Positions 7,990-16,178 of a DNA stretch of 35,378 nt are shown here, piece by piece (the first letter of the stretch is position 1; each line of letters starts with the position of its first letter). The translations under genes and the position numbers were made by a program. Source of the DNA: Klebsiella pneumoniae (GTDB lineage Bacteria > Pseudomonadota > Gammaproteobacteria > Burkholderiales > SG8-39); NCBI GenBank assembly GCA_945906755.1, contig CAMDRJ010000010.1:1-35378 (forward strand), written 5' to 3'. The notes beneath the pieces are model-generated. The model saw nothing but the letters and a program-made list of their open reading frames with translations. It made no database searches and had not been told where the DNA came from.

Positions 7990-8859
7990 ATGGACGCTAG
8001 TGCGCTTTTTGTAGTGCAGTGCCTCAATTCGCTGTCGCTTGCGGCGCTGTTGTTCTTTATCGCGCTTGGGCTCACGCTGATTTTCGGCATCATGCGCATT
8101 ATCAATTTCGCGCACGGCGCCGTGTATATGTTCGGCGCCTATGTCGGCGTCACCGCGTTTCAACTGACCGGCAGCTTTTGGGCGGCGGTTGTTTGCGGAC
8201 CACTCGCTGCCGCGGTGCTGGGCGTCGTATTCGAATGGGCGGCGCTCCGGTTTCTGTACGGGCGTGATGGTTCCGCCTATCTGCTTGTGACCTTCGGTCT
8301 TGCACTGATGCTCACTGAGGCGATTCGGTTCGTGTGGGGACCGGAAGGGCGTCATGTTGAGCTGCCAGAGTCGCTCGCCGGCATCGTCGAAATCATGGGC
8401 GAACCGTACCCGACCTACCGCCTCTTTCTGATCGGCGCGGGCTTTGGTATTGCGATCGGCATCTGGGCGTTTCTCATGTACACGCGCGCCGGTTTGCTGA
8501 TTCGTGCGACCGCGCAAAATCCGACGATGACGCACGCGCTTGGACTCGATGTGCAATGGATTCGGCGTGGCGTCTTCGGCATTGCCTGTGCGCTCGCGGC
8601 GCTGGGCGGCGTGCTCGCGACACCGTTGATCACCGCGTTCATGGGCATGGGTACGCTGGTGGTGATCGACGCGTTTGTGATCGTGATGATCGGCGGCATG
8701 GGCAGCTTCGTCGGGACGGCTGTCGGTAGCCTGCTCGTCGGATTCTCACAGACGTTTGGCAATTTCTATTTTCCTAATCTTGCCCTCGGCGCCACCTACG
8801 CGTTGATGATTCTGGTGCTGCTCATTCGGCCGGGCGGACTCTTCGGCGAAGAAGATTAG
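7990..8859 (+). CDS. livH: Branched-chain-type ABC importer permease LivH
   Basis: The first membrane subunit of the importer, 289 residues with about eight hydrophobic segments. The LivH hallmark is near the N-terminus: FFIALGLTLIFGIMRIINFAHGAVYMFGAY, in which the FGxxxxINFAHG part is diagnostic. Later come GLLIRATAQNPTMTHALGLDV, the cytoplasmic coupling loop for the ATPases, and VIVMIGGMGSFVGTAVGSLLVG, also typical. The ATG at 7990 has only a weak ribosome site. The stop is followed two bases later by the livM start, so translation is likely coupled. I use the name in the family sense; the ligand is not known to be a branched-chain amino acid. Confidence 0.92.
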   Translation: MDASALFVVQCLNSLSLAALLFFIALGLTLIFGIMRIINFAHGAVYMFGAYVGVTAFQLTGSFWAAVVCGPLAAAVLGVVFEWAALRFLYGRDGSAYLLVTFGLALMLTEAIRFVWGPEGRHVELPESLAGIVEIMGEPYPTYRLFLIGAGFGIAIGIWAFLMYTRAGLLIRATAQNPTMTHALGLDVQWIRRGVFGIACALAALGGVLATPLITAFMGMGTLVVIDAFVIVMIGGMGSFVGTAVGSLLVGFSQTFGNFYFPNLALGATYALMILVLLIRPGGLFGEED

Positions 8860-8861
8860 CG

Positions 8862-9830
8862 ATGGCGAGTAACCGGCGGTTCATCATCTCGACAACGATC
8901 GTGCTTGCGCTCTTGGTCGCGCTGCCGTTCGCCACCGATGGCTTTCTGCTGCACTTTCTCACCGAAGCGCTGATCCTTGGCCTCTTTGCGATGAGCCTTG
9001 ATTTGCAGGTGGGTTATGCGCGCATGATTTCATTTGGCCATGCCGGTGCCTATGCGTTTGGTGCGTATGCCACAGCCTTGATTCTCATTCATCTGCAATG
9101 GGCATTGCCATGGGCCTTGCTTGGCGGCATGTTCGCCACGCTAATCATCGCGCTGCCGGTCGGCTGGCTCTGCACGCGCGGCACCGGCGTCGCCTATGCG
9201 ATGCTCACATTGGCATTTGCGCAACTTGGCTATGCGGTCGCCTATAAATGGCAAGGCGTGACGGGCGGCTCCGACGGACTGCCCGGCATCAAACGTCTGG
9301 CCGGGCCGTTCGAGATCGATTGGTTCGCCTCGAAAGCGGGTTACTACTACCTCGCGCTCGCCACGCTGTTTGTTTGTTTCCTGTTATGTCGTGCTTTCGT
9401 GCGTTCACCGGTTGGCACCGCGGTGATCGGCATCCGCGAAAGCGAACAGCGTGCCGAAGCACTTGGCTACAACGTGCGCGCTTATCGTGTCATCGTGTTC
9501 GCGCTATCGAGTGCCCTCGCCGGATTGGCCGGTGCGCTCTATGCAGGCTTCGCCGGGTTTGTATCGCCCGAACTATTCTTCTGGACGGTGTCCGGCCATG
9601 TGCTGGTGATGACCGTCGTCGGTGGCGCGGGAACCCTGATCGGACCGATCTTGGGGGCACTCGCCATGTTCTCACTGGAACATCAGCTCTCCGCCATCAC
9701 CAAGAGCTGGGGATTCTTCCTCGGCCTCATCTTCGTGGTGTTTGTCATCTTCGCTCCGCAAGGTATCTGGGGGCTTGGTGCGAAGCGCTGGCGGAAGACG
9801 GCCGTTGCTGATCGCCAGGAGACCGCATGA
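8862..9830 (+). CDS. livM: Branched-chain-type ABC importer permease LivM
   Basis: The second membrane subunit, 322 residues. The pattern ALILGLFAMSLDLQVGYARM then SFGHAGAYAFGAYATA is the LivM counterpart of the LivH motif. AYAMLTLAFAQLGYAVAYKWQGVTGGSDG and AVIGIRESEQRAEALGYNVRAYRV (the coupling loop) are family features, as is VVGGAGTLIGPILGA near the C-terminus. The gene starts two bases after livH and its TGA overlaps the ATG of livG (9827-9830). Together these show a single translationally linked operon. Assignment is secure; substrate is open. Confidence 0.92.
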   Translation: MASNRRFIISTTIVLALLVALPFATDGFLLHFLTEALILGLFAMSLDLQVGYARMISFGHAGAYAFGAYATALILIHLQWALPWALLGGMFATLIIALPVGWLCTRGTGVAYAMLTLAFAQLGYAVAYKWQGVTGGSDGLPGIKRLAGPFEIDWFASKAGYYYLALATLFVCFLLCRAFVRSPVGTAVIGIRESEQRAEALGYNVRAYRVIVFALSSALAGLAGALYAGFAGFVSPELFFWTVSGHVLVMTVVGGAGTLIGPILGALAMFSLEHQLSAITKSWGFFLGLIFVVFVIFAPQGIWGLGAKRWRKTAVADRQETA

Positions 9831-10576
9831 ATCTCCTCGAATGCGTCGGCCTCAAACGCGCGTTTGGTGCATTTGTCGCGGTCGATAATGTGGATCTCGC
9901 GGTCGCCGAGGGTACGATTCATGCAGTGATCGGCCCGAACGGCGCCGGGAAAACCACGCTCTTCAATCTGATCTCCGGCACGATCGGCAAGACCGCTGGC
10001 CAGGTGAAACTGGGAGGTGAAGACATTTCATCGCTCTCGCCGCATCGCGTTGCGGCGCGTGGCGTGGCACGTACGTTTCAAATCACCTCACTCTTTCCGC
10101 AACTCACCGTGCAGGAAAATGTGCGCGTCGCAGCGCAAGCACGACTCGCGGGCCGGTGGCGATTTCTCGGTAGCGGCGCCTGTAGCGTCGAAAGCAGCCT
10201 TATTGCGGTCCGTTGGATCGAGCGACTGGGTCTTGGCGCCCTCGCTGATTCGACGGTCGGCGAACTCTCGCATGGCGATCAGCGACTGGTCGAAGTGGCG
10301 CTTGCGCTGGCGCAATCACCGCGGCTCTTGATCCTCGATGAGCCCACCCAGGGAATGTCGATCGAAGAAACGCATCACACCGTCGCGACCTTGCGTAACG
10401 TGCTGCGCGAGACGGGTACCACGGTGCTGCTGGTCGAACACGATATGGATGTTGTATTCGCGCTCGCCGATCGCATCGCGGTCCTGCATCGCGGACGCAA
10501 GATTGCGGACGACGTTCCCGAGCGGGTCCGTGCGAATCCCGACGTGCAAGCTGCCTATTTGGGCGAAATCGAATAA
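9827..10576 (+). CDS. livG: Branched-chain-type ABC importer ATPase LivG
   Basis: Cytoplasmic ATPase subunit of the importer, 249 residues. Walker A is GPNGAGKT at 36-43, the signature is LSHGDQ at 147-152 (a usual LivG variant of LSGGQ), and Walker B is LLILDEP at 167-173, followed by the H-loop histidine in LLVEHDMDVVF. The C-terminal stretch ending NPDVQAAYLGE is the LivG tail. The start overlaps the livM stop by four bases, and the stop TAA shares one base with the livF ATG (TAATG at 10574-10578). Both features indicate coupled synthesis of the two ATPases. Confidence 0.93.
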   Translation: MNLLECVGLKRAFGAFVAVDNVDLAVAEGTIHAVIGPNGAGKTTLFNLISGTIGKTAGQVKLGGEDISSLSPHRVAARGVARTFQITSLFPQLTVQENVRVAAQARLAGRWRFLGSGACSVESSLIAVRWIERLGLGALADSTVGELSHGDQRLVEVALALAQSPRLLILDEPTQGMSIEETHHTVATLRNVLRETGTTVLLVEHDMDVVFALADRIAVLHRGRKIADDVPERVRANPDVQAAYLGEIE

Positions 10577-11271
10577 TGCTGCGCGTCGACAACCTTCATT
10601 CCGGCTACGGCACAAGCCGGATTCTGCGCGGCGTGACGCTCGAAGCGGGCACCGGCCTCGTGACGGTGGTGATCGGTCGCAATGGCGTTGGCAAAACCAC
10701 GCTGCTGAAGACGATCATGGGCTTGGTCGAGGCGCGTGAAGGGCGCATCGCGATCGATGATCATTCGATCGCCAAACGTGCGCCGCACGAGATCGCACGC
10801 GCAGGCGTCGCGTATGTACCCGAAGGCCGCCAGATCTTTCCGGCGCTCACCGTTGCAGAGAATCTGCAGGTGGGACAGCGTCGGCCTTCTCGTCAATGGC
10901 CAACGAAACGGCTCTTTGCACTGTTCCCCAATCTTGCCGAGCGAATGGGCAATGCGGGCTCCGCGTTGTCTGGTGGCGAACAGCAGATGCTCGCGATCGC
11001 GCGCGCCTTGGTAATTGACCCGAAGGTGATGCTGCTCGATGAACCATCGCAAGGGCTCGCGCCGAAGATCGTCGCCGAGTTATCCAAGCTCATTCGCCAG
11101 CTCGCGGAAGAAGGCATGACGATCTTGCTGGTAGAGCAAAACCTCCGGCTATCAGAGGCCGTGGGCGATCGCATCCTTGTCATGCAAAAAGGCCAGATCG
11201 TGCATGATGGGTCGGGCGATGATTTTCGCGCCAATGGCGAAGAGATTCGTCGCAAGTGGCTCACGGCTTAG
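10576..11271 (+). CDS. livF: Branched-chain-type ABC importer ATPase LivF
   Basis: The second ATPase of the importer, 231 residues. Walker A GRNGVGKT is at 34-41, the signature LSGGEQ at 131-136, and Walker B VMLLDEP at 151-157 followed by SQGLAP. The AYVPEGRQIFPALTV segment is a LivF hallmark. It pairs with LivG as a heterodimer driving LivH/LivM. The gene is last of the core importer set; an inverted repeat begins at its stop codon, and the acyl-CoA synthetase follows after about 70 bp. No anomaly was seen. Confidence 0.93.
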   Translation: MLRVDNLHSGYGTSRILRGVTLEAGTGLVTVVIGRNGVGKTTLLKTIMGLVEAREGRIAIDDHSIAKRAPHEIARAGVAYVPEGRQIFPALTVAENLQVGQRRPSRQWPTKRLFALFPNLAERMGNAGSALSGGEQQMLAIARALVIDPKVMLLDEPSQGLAPKIVAELSKLIRQLAEEGMTILLVEQNLRLSEAVGDRILVMQKGQIVHDGSGDDFRANGEEIRRKWLTA

Positions 11272-11301
11272 GAATCCGCCCGGTGGCCCGTACGGATTCC
11301 T
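11270..11301 (+). terminator. Inverted repeat after livF, possible weak terminator
   Basis: A perfect 9-bp stem (AGGAATCCG paired with CGGATTCCT) with a 14-base loop starts within the livF stop codon. No run of T follows, so it is not a clear intrinsic terminator. It could attenuate read-through into the acyl-CoA synthetase gene or stabilise the upstream mRNA. Confidence 0.4.
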
Positions 11302-11317
11302 GATAATTGATCCAGTC

Positions 11318-11330
11318 GACTCAACGAGTC
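11318..11330. promoter_or_regulatory. 13-bp dyad just before the acyl-CoA synthetase start
   Basis: GACTC-AAC-GAGTC forms a perfect 5-bp dyad ending 10 bases before the ATG at 11341. Its position over the leader would suit a repressor site or a small hairpin near the ribosome site. No regulator gene is present in the window to pair with it, so the role is conjecture. Confidence 0.3.
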
Positions 11331-11340
11331 AGAGAACACG

Positions 11341-12966
11341 ATGACTTTTCAAACCAGGCTCACCCCAACGATGGCCCAAAAGTACCGCATAGCGGGACTT
11401 TGGACCGATGAAACGCTTTGCGAGGTACTTGCCAAGCGAGCTGCCGCAACGCCTGATCGTGAAGCCCTGTTCGACGGCACCAACCGGCTGAGCTATCGCG
11501 ATCTTGCGCATGGCGTGGACCGCATGGCCGCGCGCCTGCGCTCGCTCGGTGTGAACGCAGGCGATATCGTGACGGTACAGATCCCAAATTGGATCGAATT
11601 CGCCTATGTGTTTTTCGCGCTCGAACGATTAGGCGCGGTGGCGATTCCAGTGAGCGTGGACTTTCGCAGCCGCGAAGTCGATTACATCATGCGTTTCGCA
11701 GCGAGCACCGTGTTCATTTGCTGCGACAAGTTTCGCGATTTCGACCATGTTGCGATGTTCGAATCGATCAAGGCCGGCATTCCGGGTGTGAAGCTGGTCG
11801 CCAATATTCGCGGACCGGCGCGCCCCGGCGTCGTGAATCTCGATGACACCGTGCGCGCCAAGGGCCCACCCGCCAATTTCCAACCGGCGCCTGCGAATGT
11901 CGATGCGATCATGCGCATGGCGTTCACTTCGGGCACGACCGGCAACCCAAAGGGCGTCACCCATAATCACAACACGACACTCGCCGCCGCCCGCATCCTG
12001 AATGGTGATCAGAACCTCGGTGAAGACGAGGTGATGCTCATCTATCTGCCGCTTGGCTTGAACTGGGGCTATCTCACGCTGGTGCAAGCGATTTTCTCGG
12101 GCGCGCGTGCGGTGCTGCTCGACCGCTTTCGTGCCAGTACCGCGCTCGAACTGATCCAGCAGGAGCGTGTGACCTATGTGCCCACCGCGCCTGCATCGAT
12201 TACCGCGATGCTGAACGATCCAAAACTTTCCTCGTACGATCTGTCGTCGCTGCGGCTGGTCATTACCGGTGGCGCATCGGCTCCGATCGAGACGATTCGC
12301 GCCTATCGCCGGCATATGCAAGGCACGTTGCTGGAACTCTACGGCATGCTCGAGACGGGTTATCACACCTACACCCGCAAATCGGATGATCCGGAAAAGG
12401 TGACCGGTTCCTGCGGCAAACTCGCGAGCCATATGGGGCTTCGTATCGTCGATGACCAGTTCCGCGACTTACCGCAAGGAGCGACCGGGGAGATTCTTTG
12501 CGATGGTCCATCGGTGCATCTGGGATACCACAACAGTCCGTCTGCAAACGCCGAGCTATTCACCCCCGATGGCTGGTTCCGCACTGGCGATCTTGGGCTT
12601 ATCGATGAGTCCGGCAATCTGCGCATCGTCGGTCGCTTGAAAGAGATCATCAATCGCGGCGGCAAGAAATTCTTTCCGCGCGAGATCGAAGAGATCCTCT
12701 ATCAGCATCCGAAAGTCATGTATTGCGCGCTGGTAGGCGTGCCCGATCCACGGCTTGGCGAACGCAATCATTTGTTCGTCGTGCCGAAGGGGGAGGCGCC
12801 ATCGCTCGATGAACTTGTGGCATACCTGGGTGATTCCGTCGCGACCTATAAATTGCCCGAGCAACTGGAGATCGTCCCGGAGTTGCCGTTCACGCCGACC
12901 GGAAAGATTCAGCGGCATGTATTGGTGAAGCAATTGCTGGAGCGGGAAAGTAAATCCAAACCGTAA
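11341..12966 (+). CDS. Acyl-CoA synthetase (AMP-forming)
   Basis: A 541-residue member of the adenylate-forming superfamily that joins a carboxylic acid to CoA through an acyl-AMP. The phosphate loop [11 protein letters not shown] is at 195-205, [14 protein letters not shown] holds the usual YGxxE-like A5 region, GWFRTGDLG gives the ribose-binding aspartate, [20 protein letters not shown] is the hinge and A8 region, and [10 protein letters not shown] supplies the catalytic lysine (about K522). Length is normal. It lies after the importer and before a crotonase-fold gene, so it probably activates the imported acid, perhaps aromatic or alicyclic. The chain type cannot be settled from sequence alone. 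Confidence 0.92.
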   Translation: MTFQTRLTPTMAQKYRIAGLWTDETLCEVLAKRAAATPDREALFDGTNRLSYRDLAHGVDRMAARLRSLGVNAGDIVTVQIPNWIEFAYVFFALERLGAVAIPVSVDFRSREVDYIMRFAASTVFICCDKFRDFDHVAMFESIKAGIPGVKLVANIRGPARPGVVNLDDTVRAKGPPANFQPAPANVDAIMRMAFTSGTTGNPKGVTHNHNTTLAAARILNGDQNLGEDEVMLIYLPLGLNWGYLTLVQAIFSGARAVLLDRFRASTALELIQQERVTYVPTAPASITAMLNDPKLSSYDLSSLRLVITGGASAPIETIRAYRRHMQGTLLELYGMLETGYHTYTRKSDDPEKVTGSCGKLASHMGLRIVDDQFRDLPQGATGEILCDGPSVHLGYHNSPSANAELFTPDGWFRTGDLGLIDESGNLRIVGRLKEIINRGGKKFFPREIEEILYQHPKVMYCALVGVPDPRLGERNHLFVVPKGEAPSLDELVAYLGDSVATYKLPEQLEIVPELPFTPTGKIQRHVLVKQLLERESKSKP

Positions 12967-13004
12967 CGCACACGACCGCAACGAACACAACAGAAAGGCC
13001 CTTC

Positions 13005-13814
13005 ATGTCCGACCACTATGCCCGCTACCAGCGTCTAAAACTCGATCGCCCGCATCCGCGCGTGCTTCGCATCACGATTTCCAATCCCGCGCAGATGAAT
13101 GCGGTGGATCCGCTGACACACTCCGAACTCACCGAAATTTGGCGCGACATCGATGCCGATACCGAAACCAATTCGGTGATCGTGACCGGCGCGGGTAAGG
13201 CGTTTTCCGCCGGCGGCGATCTGTCGCTCGTCGCGAAGATGGCCGAAGACTTCCAAACCCGCTGCAAGGTATGGAAGGAAGCCAAGGACATGGCCTACAA
13301 CATGATCAATTGCGGCAAGCCGATCATCTCCGCCATCAACGGTGCGGCGGTCGGCGCGGGCATCGTGGTGGCGCTGTTGGCCGACATCTCGATCGCCGGC
13401 AAATCCGCGAAGCTGATCGATGGTCACACGAAGCTTGGCGTTGCCGCGGGCGATCATGCAGCGATCATCTGGCCGCTTCTTTGCGGCATGGCGAAAGCGA
13501 AGTACCACCTGCTGCTGTGTGAATCGATCAATGGTGAAGAGGCCGAACGGATTGGGCTGGTGTCGCTTTGCGTGCCGGACGACGTATTGCAGGCCAAGGC
13601 GCTCGAAGTTGCGACTCGTTTGGCGGAAGGTTCGCCCAGCGCGATTCGCTGGACAAAATATTCTCTTAACAACTGGCTCAGGATGGCCGGGCCGACCTTC
13701 GATACATCGCTCGCGCTTGAACTGCTCGGATTCTCCGGCCCCGACGTGCTGGAAGGGGTTGCGGCATTACGCGAGAAGCGCCCGCCGCAGTTCGAACGCA
13801 ACAGCATCGTCTAA
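13005..13814 (+). CDS. Crotonase-fold protein (enoyl-CoA hydratase/isomerase family)
   Basis: A 269-residue crotonase-superfamily protein. It has the oxyanion-hole region [13 protein letters not shown] (about 62-74) and the second backbone NH region [18 protein letters not shown] (about 111-128). Both catalytic glutamates of rat mitochondrial hydratase (E144 and E164) are replaced: the aligned positions are V121 and H141, in the motif [15 protein letters not shown]. It may therefore run another crotonase reaction (isomerase, decarboxylase or hydrolase type) on an acyl-CoA. It follows the acyl-CoA synthetase by 38 bp with an AAAGG ribosome site, so it likely acts on that product. Family is sure; reaction is not. 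Confidence 0.9.
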   Translation: MSDHYARYQRLKLDRPHPRVLRITISNPAQMNAVDPLTHSELTEIWRDIDADTETNSVIVTGAGKAFSAGGDLSLVAKMAEDFQTRCKVWKEAKDMAYNMINCGKPIISAINGAAVGAGIVVALLADISIAGKSAKLIDGHTKLGVAAGDHAAIIWPLLCGMAKAKYHLLLCESINGEEAERIGLVSLCVPDDVLQAKALEVATRLAEGSPSAIRWTKYSLNNWLRMAGPTFDTSLALELLGFSGPDVLEGVAALREKRPPQFERNSIV

Positions 13815-13865
13815 GCATGCGATTTATCACCAGAGGCGAGTCGATCCGCGATTCCGGCAGCACGG

Positions 13866-14777
13866 GTGGGTAGTCGCAAACGATCTGACGCGCCGATCCG
13901 CGACGGCATGCCCGCCACCCGCATTGGCTTGGGCATTTTCTTCATGCTCGTCGCGGTGTCACTGTTTCCATTCATGAACGGGTTGGTGAAGCTGCTGTCA
14001 GGCGGCTATGACGCGATGCAGATCGTCTGGGCCCGCAATGTCGCGCACCTGATATTCGTATTGATGCTGTTCATGCCCTCGCATGGGATCGGCATCCTGC
14101 GGACGCGACAACCCGGCGCGCAATTCAAGCGCTCGGTCCTCTTGATGCTATCGACCATTTGTTTTTTCGCGGGGATCAAATACGTTCCTCTGGCAGAAGC
14201 CGCCTCGATCAGCCTGACCGCACCGCTATTGGTAACCATGTTGGCGGTACCGATGTTGGGAGAGCGAATCACCACCGGCAGAATGTTTGCAGTGCTCGGC
14301 GGCTTTGCAGGCGTGCTAATCGTGATGCGACCCGGCAGCGATGTCTTTCACTGGGCCTCGGTGCTAATCGCCGTCAACGCACTCTTCTACGCCCTGTATC
14401 AGGTTTATACGAGAAGGGTGGCCTCGACCGATTCGCCGGAAACCTCCGCGGTGTACAGCGTGCTGGTCGGCGCACTCCTCACTTCGCTCGCCGTGCCGTT
14501 CTTCTGGACGACGCCGACCGGGCTACTTGATGTCGTGCTTCTCACCAGCGTCGGAATCATCGGTGGGTTGGGACACTACTTCGTCGCACGCGCGATGACC
14601 AACGGACCCGCCAACATCATCTCGCCGTTCCACTATTTCCAATTGATCGGCTCAGTGATCGTGGGCTACCTGCTCTTCGGCGACCTGCCAAGCGCCTACA
14701 CCTGGCTTGGCGCCGCGATCATCGTAGGCTCGGGTCTTTATCTTGGCTGGAGCGAATCGCAAAGGAGAAAGTTTTAG
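13866..14777 (+). CDS. DMT-superfamily (EamA) permease
   Basis: An inner-membrane permease of 303 residues with about ten transmembrane segments and two EamA repeats (GIFFMLVAVSLFPFMNGLVK in the first; HWASVLIAVNALFYALYQVY in the second). The frame opens at a GTG at 13866; an ATG at 13908 leaves 289 residues, and neither has a clear ribosome site. It is a close paralogue of the frameshifted gene at 16179: both share PGSDVFHWAS, TRRVAS, SLAVPFFW and YTWxGxAIIV segments in the same order. It sits 51 bp after the crotonase gene, at the end of the plus-strand run. The exported or imported compound is unknown. Confidence 0.87.
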   Translation: MGSRKRSDAPIRDGMPATRIGLGIFFMLVAVSLFPFMNGLVKLLSGGYDAMQIVWARNVAHLIFVLMLFMPSHGIGILRTRQPGAQFKRSVLLMLSTICFFAGIKYVPLAEAASISLTAPLLVTMLAVPMLGERITTGRMFAVLGGFAGVLIVMRPGSDVFHWASVLIAVNALFYALYQVYTRRVASTDSPETSAVYSVLVGALLTSLAVPFFWTTPTGLLDVVLLTSVGIIGGLGHYFVARAMTNGPANIISPFHYFQLIGSVIVGYLLFGDLPSAYTWLGAAIIVGSGLYLGWSESQRRKF

Positions 14778-14784
14778 GCAGCCG

Positions 14785-14819
14785 TTTCACTTTTCACCTC
14801 TCACATTTTACCTATCACC
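14785..14819. repeat. Short degenerate TCAC tract between converging genes
   Basis: The 46-bp space between the converging DMT and MetE-like genes holds a pyrimidine-rich run in which TCAC, or a one-base variant, recurs every seven to nine bases (TTTCAC, TTTTCACC, TCTCAC, TATCACC). It looks like a decayed short tandem repeat. No function can be assigned. Confidence 0.35.
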
Positions 14820-14823
14820 GCTT

Positions 14824-15915
14824 TCAACCCCAAACTTCCCGCGCCACTTCCACCACGCGCTCCAGCTTTCGCCACTGTTCATCGACCGTAAGCAGATTGC
14901 CATGATGGGTGCTGGAAAATCCGCACTGCGGCGAGAGGCATAGATTGTCGAGCGGCACGAACTTCGCGGCCTCATCGATCCGGCGTTTCAGATCATCTTT
15001 CGATTCGAGCGTGCCGGACTTCGATGTAACGATCCCAAGCACGACTTTCTTCGTCTTGGGCAGGTAGCGCAACGGCGCAAAGGTGCCTGAGCGGTCCGAG
15101 TCGTATTCCATGAAGAAAGCATCGACATTGGCCGAAAACATCGCCTCGATCACGGCATCCTGATAGCCACCCGCGGCGAACCAGGTACTGCGAAAATTGC
15201 CGCGGCAGGTATGCATTGTTACGGCCATATTCGCTGGGCGGTTCACAAGCGCCCCATTGATCGCCTCGGCGTAGTCGGTGGCAAGCGTATCAGGGTCATC
15301 CCCATTCGCACGGAAATTCGCCAGCACCTTCGGATCGCATAGATACGAGAAGCTCACATCGTCCAGTTGCAGATAGGTGCAACCCGCCAACGCGAAATGC
15401 TTGATTGCCTCACGGTACGCCGCGGCGGCGTCTGACCAGAACTCCTTCAAATCCGGATACACCTCGCGCGAGATCGCGTTACGTCCACCTCGAAAATGCA
15501 ATGTCGCCGGCGCGGGAATCGTCATCTTCGCGGTCTTCTTCGTCACCGATTTCAAATAGGCGAAGTGATCGACCATGATCGGCGTTGGGCACCTCACTTT
15601 GCCAACGACGCTTGCCATCGGCGGGACGTCTTCAGCCTGAAAGGTGAGGCCCTCGATTTTCTTCATCGCAACACCTTCCAACTGCCCGACAAAGTCCAGA
15701 TGCCAGAAGTCGCGGCGAAACTCACCGTCGGTGATTGCTTCGAGTCCGATGGATTCTTGTTTGGCGACCGCGTCGCGAATGCAACGATCTTCAATCGCTT
15801 TCAGTTGCGCGGCGGGCAACGCACCCGTCTTGAATTTCGCGCGAGCATCGCGCAGTTCCGGTGGGCGCAGCAGACTGCCGACGTGATCGGCGCGAAAGGG
15901 TGGCTTCGATGGCAT
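14824..15915 (-). CDS. Short MetE-like cobalamin-independent methyltransferase
   Basis: A 363-residue protein related to the C-terminal catalytic half of methionine synthase II (MetE) and to YxjG/YxjH-like proteins. It begins MPSKPPFRADHVGSLLRPPE, the normal family start. Zinc-ligand features are present: VTMHTCRGN (histidine and cysteine) and SPQCGFSS (second cysteine, about residue 331). DVSFSYLCDP and TDGEFRRDFWHLDF are also family-like. It would transfer a methyl group from a folate or other donor to a thiol; in catabolic settings relatives may take part in demethylation. The frame extends to 16143, but the extra 76 residues translate a dispersed hairpin repeat, so I take the ATG at 15915. 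A second, distinct paralogue ends at 34373. Confidence 0.87.
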   Translation of the reverse strand: MPSKPPFRADHVGSLLRPPELRDARAKFKTGALPAAQLKAIEDRCIRDAVAKQESIGLEAITDGEFRRDFWHLDFVGQLEGVAMKKIEGLTFQAEDVPPMASVVGKVRCPTPIMVDHFAYLKSVTKKTAKMTIPAPATLHFRGGRNAISREVYPDLKEFWSDAAAAYREAIKHFALAGCTYLQLDDVSFSYLCDPKVLANFRANGDDPDTLATDYAEAINGALVNRPANMAVTMHTCRGNFRSTWFAAGGYQDAVIEAMFSANVDAFFMEYDSDRSGTFAPLRYLPKTKKVVLGIVTSKSGTLESKDDLKRRIDEAAKFVPLDNLCLSPQCGFSSTHHGNLLTVDEQWRKLERVVEVAREVWG

Positions 15916-15966
15916 GGGGCTTCCATTCAATTTTTTCCTGAATCGCGACAGCGAATTAGGACCGTT

Positions 15967-16007
15967 CTCACCCTCGCCCCTTGCGGGAGAGGGTCGGGGA
16001 GAGGGGG
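15967..16007. repeat. Dispersed palindromic repeat of the CCCTC-rich type
   Basis: This 41-bp element contains a hairpin with CCCTCGCCC (15971-15979) pairing to GGGAGAGGG (15985-15993) around a five-base loop with one mismatch, followed by a further purine-rich half (CGGGGAGAGGG). Such elements are common between genes in several proteobacteria, where their accidental translation gives SPSPRPSPARGEG-like peptides, as seen in the open frame here. It lies in the divergent space between the MetE-like and DMT genes. A degenerate relative may lie at about 29119-29155. Confidence 0.6.
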
Positions 16008-16092
16008 ATTGAGCGCATCCACGCTCAATGCTTTGTCGAGCATCGCGATGGTGCGCCATTTTGCGAATCCATTCAATCGCCACAAAAGTTGC

Positions 16093-16134
16093 TTGGCAGG
16101 GTGGTACCGGGTACTGTTGACCCCGCCCTGCCAA
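16093..16134. repeat. Long inverted repeat in a divergent intergenic region
   Basis: A perfect 9-bp stem, TTGGCAGGG (16093-16101) against CCCTGCCAA (16126-16134), extends inward by about three more pairs. The 24-base interior contains GGTACC and TTGACCCCG, both resembling units of the repeat array at 17995-18285. It may be an outlying copy of the same repeat family or a regulatory hairpin 45 bp before the DMT start. Confidence 0.45.
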
Positions 16135-16178
16135 TTTGGCCAAGCGGCATTGCCTGCATCAGCCCCGTCCATCAATAG

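Noticed and set aside
11270-11301. Strong intrinsic terminator after livF
   Set aside because: The stem is good, but no T tract follows and the next gene fits the same pathway; kept only as a weak candidate.
15916-16143. N-terminal extension of the MetE-like frame with a proline/serine-rich SPSPRPSPARGEG stretch
   Set aside because: It is the translation of a dispersed hairpin repeat; the family N-terminus begins at the ATG at 15915.
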